From Paraburkholderia elongata (GTDB taxonomy: Bacteria; Pseudomonadota; Gammaproteobacteria; Burkholderiales; Burkholderiaceae), in NCBI RefSeq assembly GCF_013177735.1, contig NZ_WOEZ01000265.1:1-34450 (forward strand): DNA of 34,450 nucleotides, written 5' to 3'. Numbering within the stretch: the first letter of the stretch is position 1; each line of letters starts with the position of its first letter. The position numbers and the translations under genes are program-made. Below are positions 32,686 through 34,450 of this stretch, one piece after another. Below the pieces are notes generated by a model. That model did no database searches and was not told the origin of the DNA. It was given only the letters and a program-made list of their open reading frames with translations.

Positions 32686-33813
32686 ATGTACGATCACTTT
32701 GGGCAACGTCTGCTTCTCAATCGCTGTGGCTGCTGCAATCCTTCGATCCACGCCCCAGTCAGTGAGAAAAGGCGAGGATTCCTCACCGGCGTCGCAGAGG
32801 TAGCACTTTCCGCTGCAGCGATCGGGACTGGATGCCTTTCGCGCGCATTTGCGCAAGCGCCGGCTATCGTGAAGTCAGGCCTGGTCGATGTACATCATCA
32901 TCACATTCCACCCTTCTATCTCGCTGAAAACCGTGAACGGATCACTGCATCTTTCGGCGGCAAGCTTACTCCAGCGTGGAACACCTGGGCGCCCGAGCAC
33001 GCGATTACCGCAATGGACGGCAGCGGTGTTGGCACCGCCATACTGTCGCTCACGACACCGGGCGTTTGGTTCGGTGATGCGCAGCAGGCACGGAAAACAG
33101 CTCGCCGGGTCAACGAGTATGCAGCGGATCTCGGCCGGACCTATCCGGGCCGATTCGGGCTGTTTGCCGCCCTTCCGCTGCCCGATCAGGAGGGTAGTCT
33201 TCGCGAAATCGAGTATGCGTTCGACGTGCTGCAAGCAAACGGAATCGGTTTGCTGACCAGTTACGGTGACAGGTGGCTGGGTGATGCAGCGTACAGGCCC
33301 GTTTTCGAAGAACTCGACCGCCGCAAAGCGGTGGTGTTCGTGCATCCCACCGTGCCATTCTGTTGTCGAACCTTGCTGGCAAACGTCCCACCGGTAGTGG
33401 ACGAGATTCCGCAGGATACCGCGCGCGCCATTGCGAATCTGTTGTACACAGGCTCTTTCTCGCGATACAGAAACGTACGCTTTATCTTCACGCACGCGGG
33501 CGGCACCATGCCCATGATGTACGGACGCATGCTCGAGTTCCCTCCAGCAAACCTTGCGGAGAAGTCCCCTAACGGCATTGAGTACGAACTCCGTCGCCTC
33601 TACTACGACATCGCTGATACAGCCTTCGCTCCGGCGATCGCCGCTCTTACCAGCTTGGTGCCGACGGCACAGATTCTTTTCGGGAGTGACAACCCCTACG
33701 CACCTTTAGCGGAGACAGTCCACCGCATGAGGCAACTCGGCCTCTCTGACGCAGATTTGCGTGCCATCGGCCGGGAGAACGCGCTCGCGCTTCTGCCGCG
33801 TCTGAAGCAGTGA
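32686..33813 (+). CDS. Tat-exported amidohydrolase, ACMSD-like
   Basis: A metal-dependent hydrolase or decarboxylase of the amidohydrolase superfamily, nearest in type to 2-amino-3-carboxymuconate-semialdehyde decarboxylase-like proteins. The 375-residue product carries a twin-arginine signal (R-R-G-F-L at 29-33, hydrophobic stretch, cleavage near A-F-A-Q at 54-57), so it should act in the periplasm. Metal-site features are H-H-H-H at 70-73 (the H-x-H pair), V-F-V-H-P-T, F-I-F-T-H-A-G-G and F-G-S-D-N-P. GGGAGGAGCGT precedes the ATG. The unusual part is a leader before the Tat motif, N-R-C-G-C-C-N-P-S-I-H, which resembles a Cys-rich prefix seen in some Burkholderiaceae exported amidohydrolases. 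Substrate is unknown. Confidence 0.92.
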   Translation: MYDHFGQRLLLNRCGCCNPSIHAPVSEKRRGFLTGVAEVALSAAAIGTGCLSRAFAQAPAIVKSGLVDVHHHHIPPFYLAENRERITASFGGKLTPAWNTWAPEHAITAMDGSGVGTAILSLTTPGVWFGDAQQARKTARRVNEYAADLGRTYPGRFGLFAALPLPDQEGSLREIEYAFDVLQANGIGLLTSYGDRWLGDAAYRPVFEELDRRKAVVFVHPTVPFCCRTLLANVPPVVDEIPQDTARAIANLLYTGSFSRYRNVRFIFTHAGGTMPMMYGRMLEFPPANLAEKSPNGIEYELRRLYYDIADTAFAPAIAALTSLVPTAQILFGSDNPYAPLAETVHRMRQLGLSDADLRAIGRENALALLPRLKQ

Positions 33814-34117
33814 CAGCTTGCCTGACAGTGCTTGCCGAGCCAATACAACCACAGGTGCAGGCGCGGTCATGGGAAGCAGCTTCGGCGGCTTTCTCTTCCT
33901 GACCAAAGTCATGAGTCCGACGGCAACTCGACTGCGGGTCGACCACGAACGTCGGCTGTCAGGGTGAAGCCGACGCTCAAATGTCCGCGCAATGACGCGG
34001 ATGAACGGCCGTTGATGGCCGGTTCCTGCCTGTCACGGAGGCGGAGTTCGCCCCGACCTCCATCGCTTACCGTGCGAGAATCAATACTTGCTTTTATCGG
34101 ACAGGACGGTGATCGCC
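33814..34117. other. Gap without a recognised gene
   Basis: No convincing frame. The part at about 33945-34040 carries the GTCGGCTGTCAGGGTGAAGCC-like and GCCGTTGATGGCCGG motifs common between Burkholderiaceae genes, similar to the left flank of the insertion sequence. Confidence 0.4.
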
Positions 34118-34384
34118 ATGAATCAGCCCGGTACCAACCTCACTGCCCCAATCCTTTCTGCCGATGCGACTGTGTGGTTTTCGGCGTATGGCTTCGGCTG
34201 GGGATACTGCGCCTTTGCGCTGCCTGCTGAAGCAGTTTGCGAAAAACTCGGCGCTGCGAACGAGACCCCAAAACAATTGATGCTCGCCTTCGAGCTTGGC
34301 AAGCGCCGAGTTCTGCAGGCGGTAGAGCAGAAAGCGTTGCCAAGCACTGGCGAACGGATAACGCTTTCGGCAGATGATCTCTAA
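34118..34384 (+). CDS. Small DUF1488-like protein
   Basis: An 88-residue soluble product. Its layout, an N-terminal strand region (A-D-A-T-V-W-F-S-A-Y), a middle A-L-P-A-E-A-V-C-E-K-L-G-A and a C-terminal helix with F-E-L-G-K-R-R-V-L-Q-A-V ending in I-T-L-S-A-D-D-L, resembles the DUF1488 family of short proteobacterial proteins with unknown function. The assignment is by eye. The frame is open to an ATG at 34088, but the one at 34118 fits the family start better. A hairpin lies 20 bases past the stop. Confidence 0.6.
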   Translation: MNQPGTNLTAPILSADATVWFSAYGFGWGYCAFALPAEAVCEKLGAANETPKQLMLAFELGKRRVLQAVEQKALPSTGERITLSADDL

Positions 34385-34403
34385 GGAAACGCTGAACAAA
34401 GCA

Positions 34404-34431
34404 GCATCGTGCAACGCTATTCGCACGATGC
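34404..34431 (+). terminator. Possible terminator hairpin
   Basis: GCATCGTGC and GCACGATGC form a perfect 9-bp stem around a 10-base loop, 20 bases after the stop of the DUF1488-like gene. The following bases (GGATTCTTT) give only a weak T-run, so it may be an inefficient terminator or a transcript-stabilising hairpin. Confidence 0.45.
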
Positions 34432-34450
34432 GGATTCTTTCGTGAGCCGG

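Overview
The window is high-GC DNA that reads like a chromosome or megaplasmid segment of a Burkholderiaceae bacterium (Paraburkholderia, Burkholderia or Caballeronia type). The reasons are a DUF2968 protein, a NodT-type outer-membrane lipoprotein, cache-type and Tar-type chemoreceptors, a secreted amidohydrolase with a Cys-rich Tat leader, and strong G/C bias at third codon positions. Genus assignment is inference. The density of pseudogenes, frameshifts and an IS marks it as an accessory region.

Layout. (1) 0.4-4.8 kb, minus strand: a compact tripartite efflux operon (FtsX-type permease, ATPase, HlyD adaptor, NodT/TolC outer-membrane channel), with a TetR-style palindrome in front of it. 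(2) 5.0-8.6 kb: a DHA2-type drug exporter, then a cupin gene facing a tetR gene. The tetR gene runs into a deletion scar in which the 5' end of a peroxiredoxin-like gene is joined to the 3' half of a short-chain dehydrogenase. (3) 8.7-20.9 kb: a motility and chemotaxis accessory region. It holds an isolated second-copy type fliG, a Tar-type chemoreceptor with a near-consensus sigma-28 promoter, a frameshifted EAL-like/HDOD protein, a DUF2968 protein, pieces of one or two dead chemoreceptor genes, several short uncharacterised genes (one with a sigma-28-like promoter), and two orphan terminators that suggest small RNAs. (4) 21.2-23.1 kb, minus strand: an isochorismatase-like hydrolase, a 55-codon frame and a cofactor-free haloperoxidase/esterase. 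(5) 23.6-25.1 kb: an IS5-type element whose transposase is broken by a frameshift. It lies between 8-bp direct repeats and interrupts a small gene pair. (6) 25.4-27.5 kb: remnants and foreign-looking genes, including a phage HNH endonuclease fragment, an AT-richer exported protein and a broken membrane-anchored protein. (7) 27.9-31.9 kb: a catabolic unit of an M81 (MlrC) metallopeptidase and an ACS-type MFS importer, divergent from a LysR regulator. (8) 32.7-34.4 kb: a Tat-exported ACMSD-like amidohydrolase and a small DUF1488-like protein.

How the parts may work together. The efflux operon and DHA2 exporter would remove toxic compounds. The M81/MFS/LysR unit would import and hydrolyse a small amide or peptide. 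The motility block looks like an auxiliary set that can be tied to the flagellar regulon through sigma-28 boxes. No complete mobile element other than the IS, and no CRISPR, tRNA or rRNA gene, was recognised.
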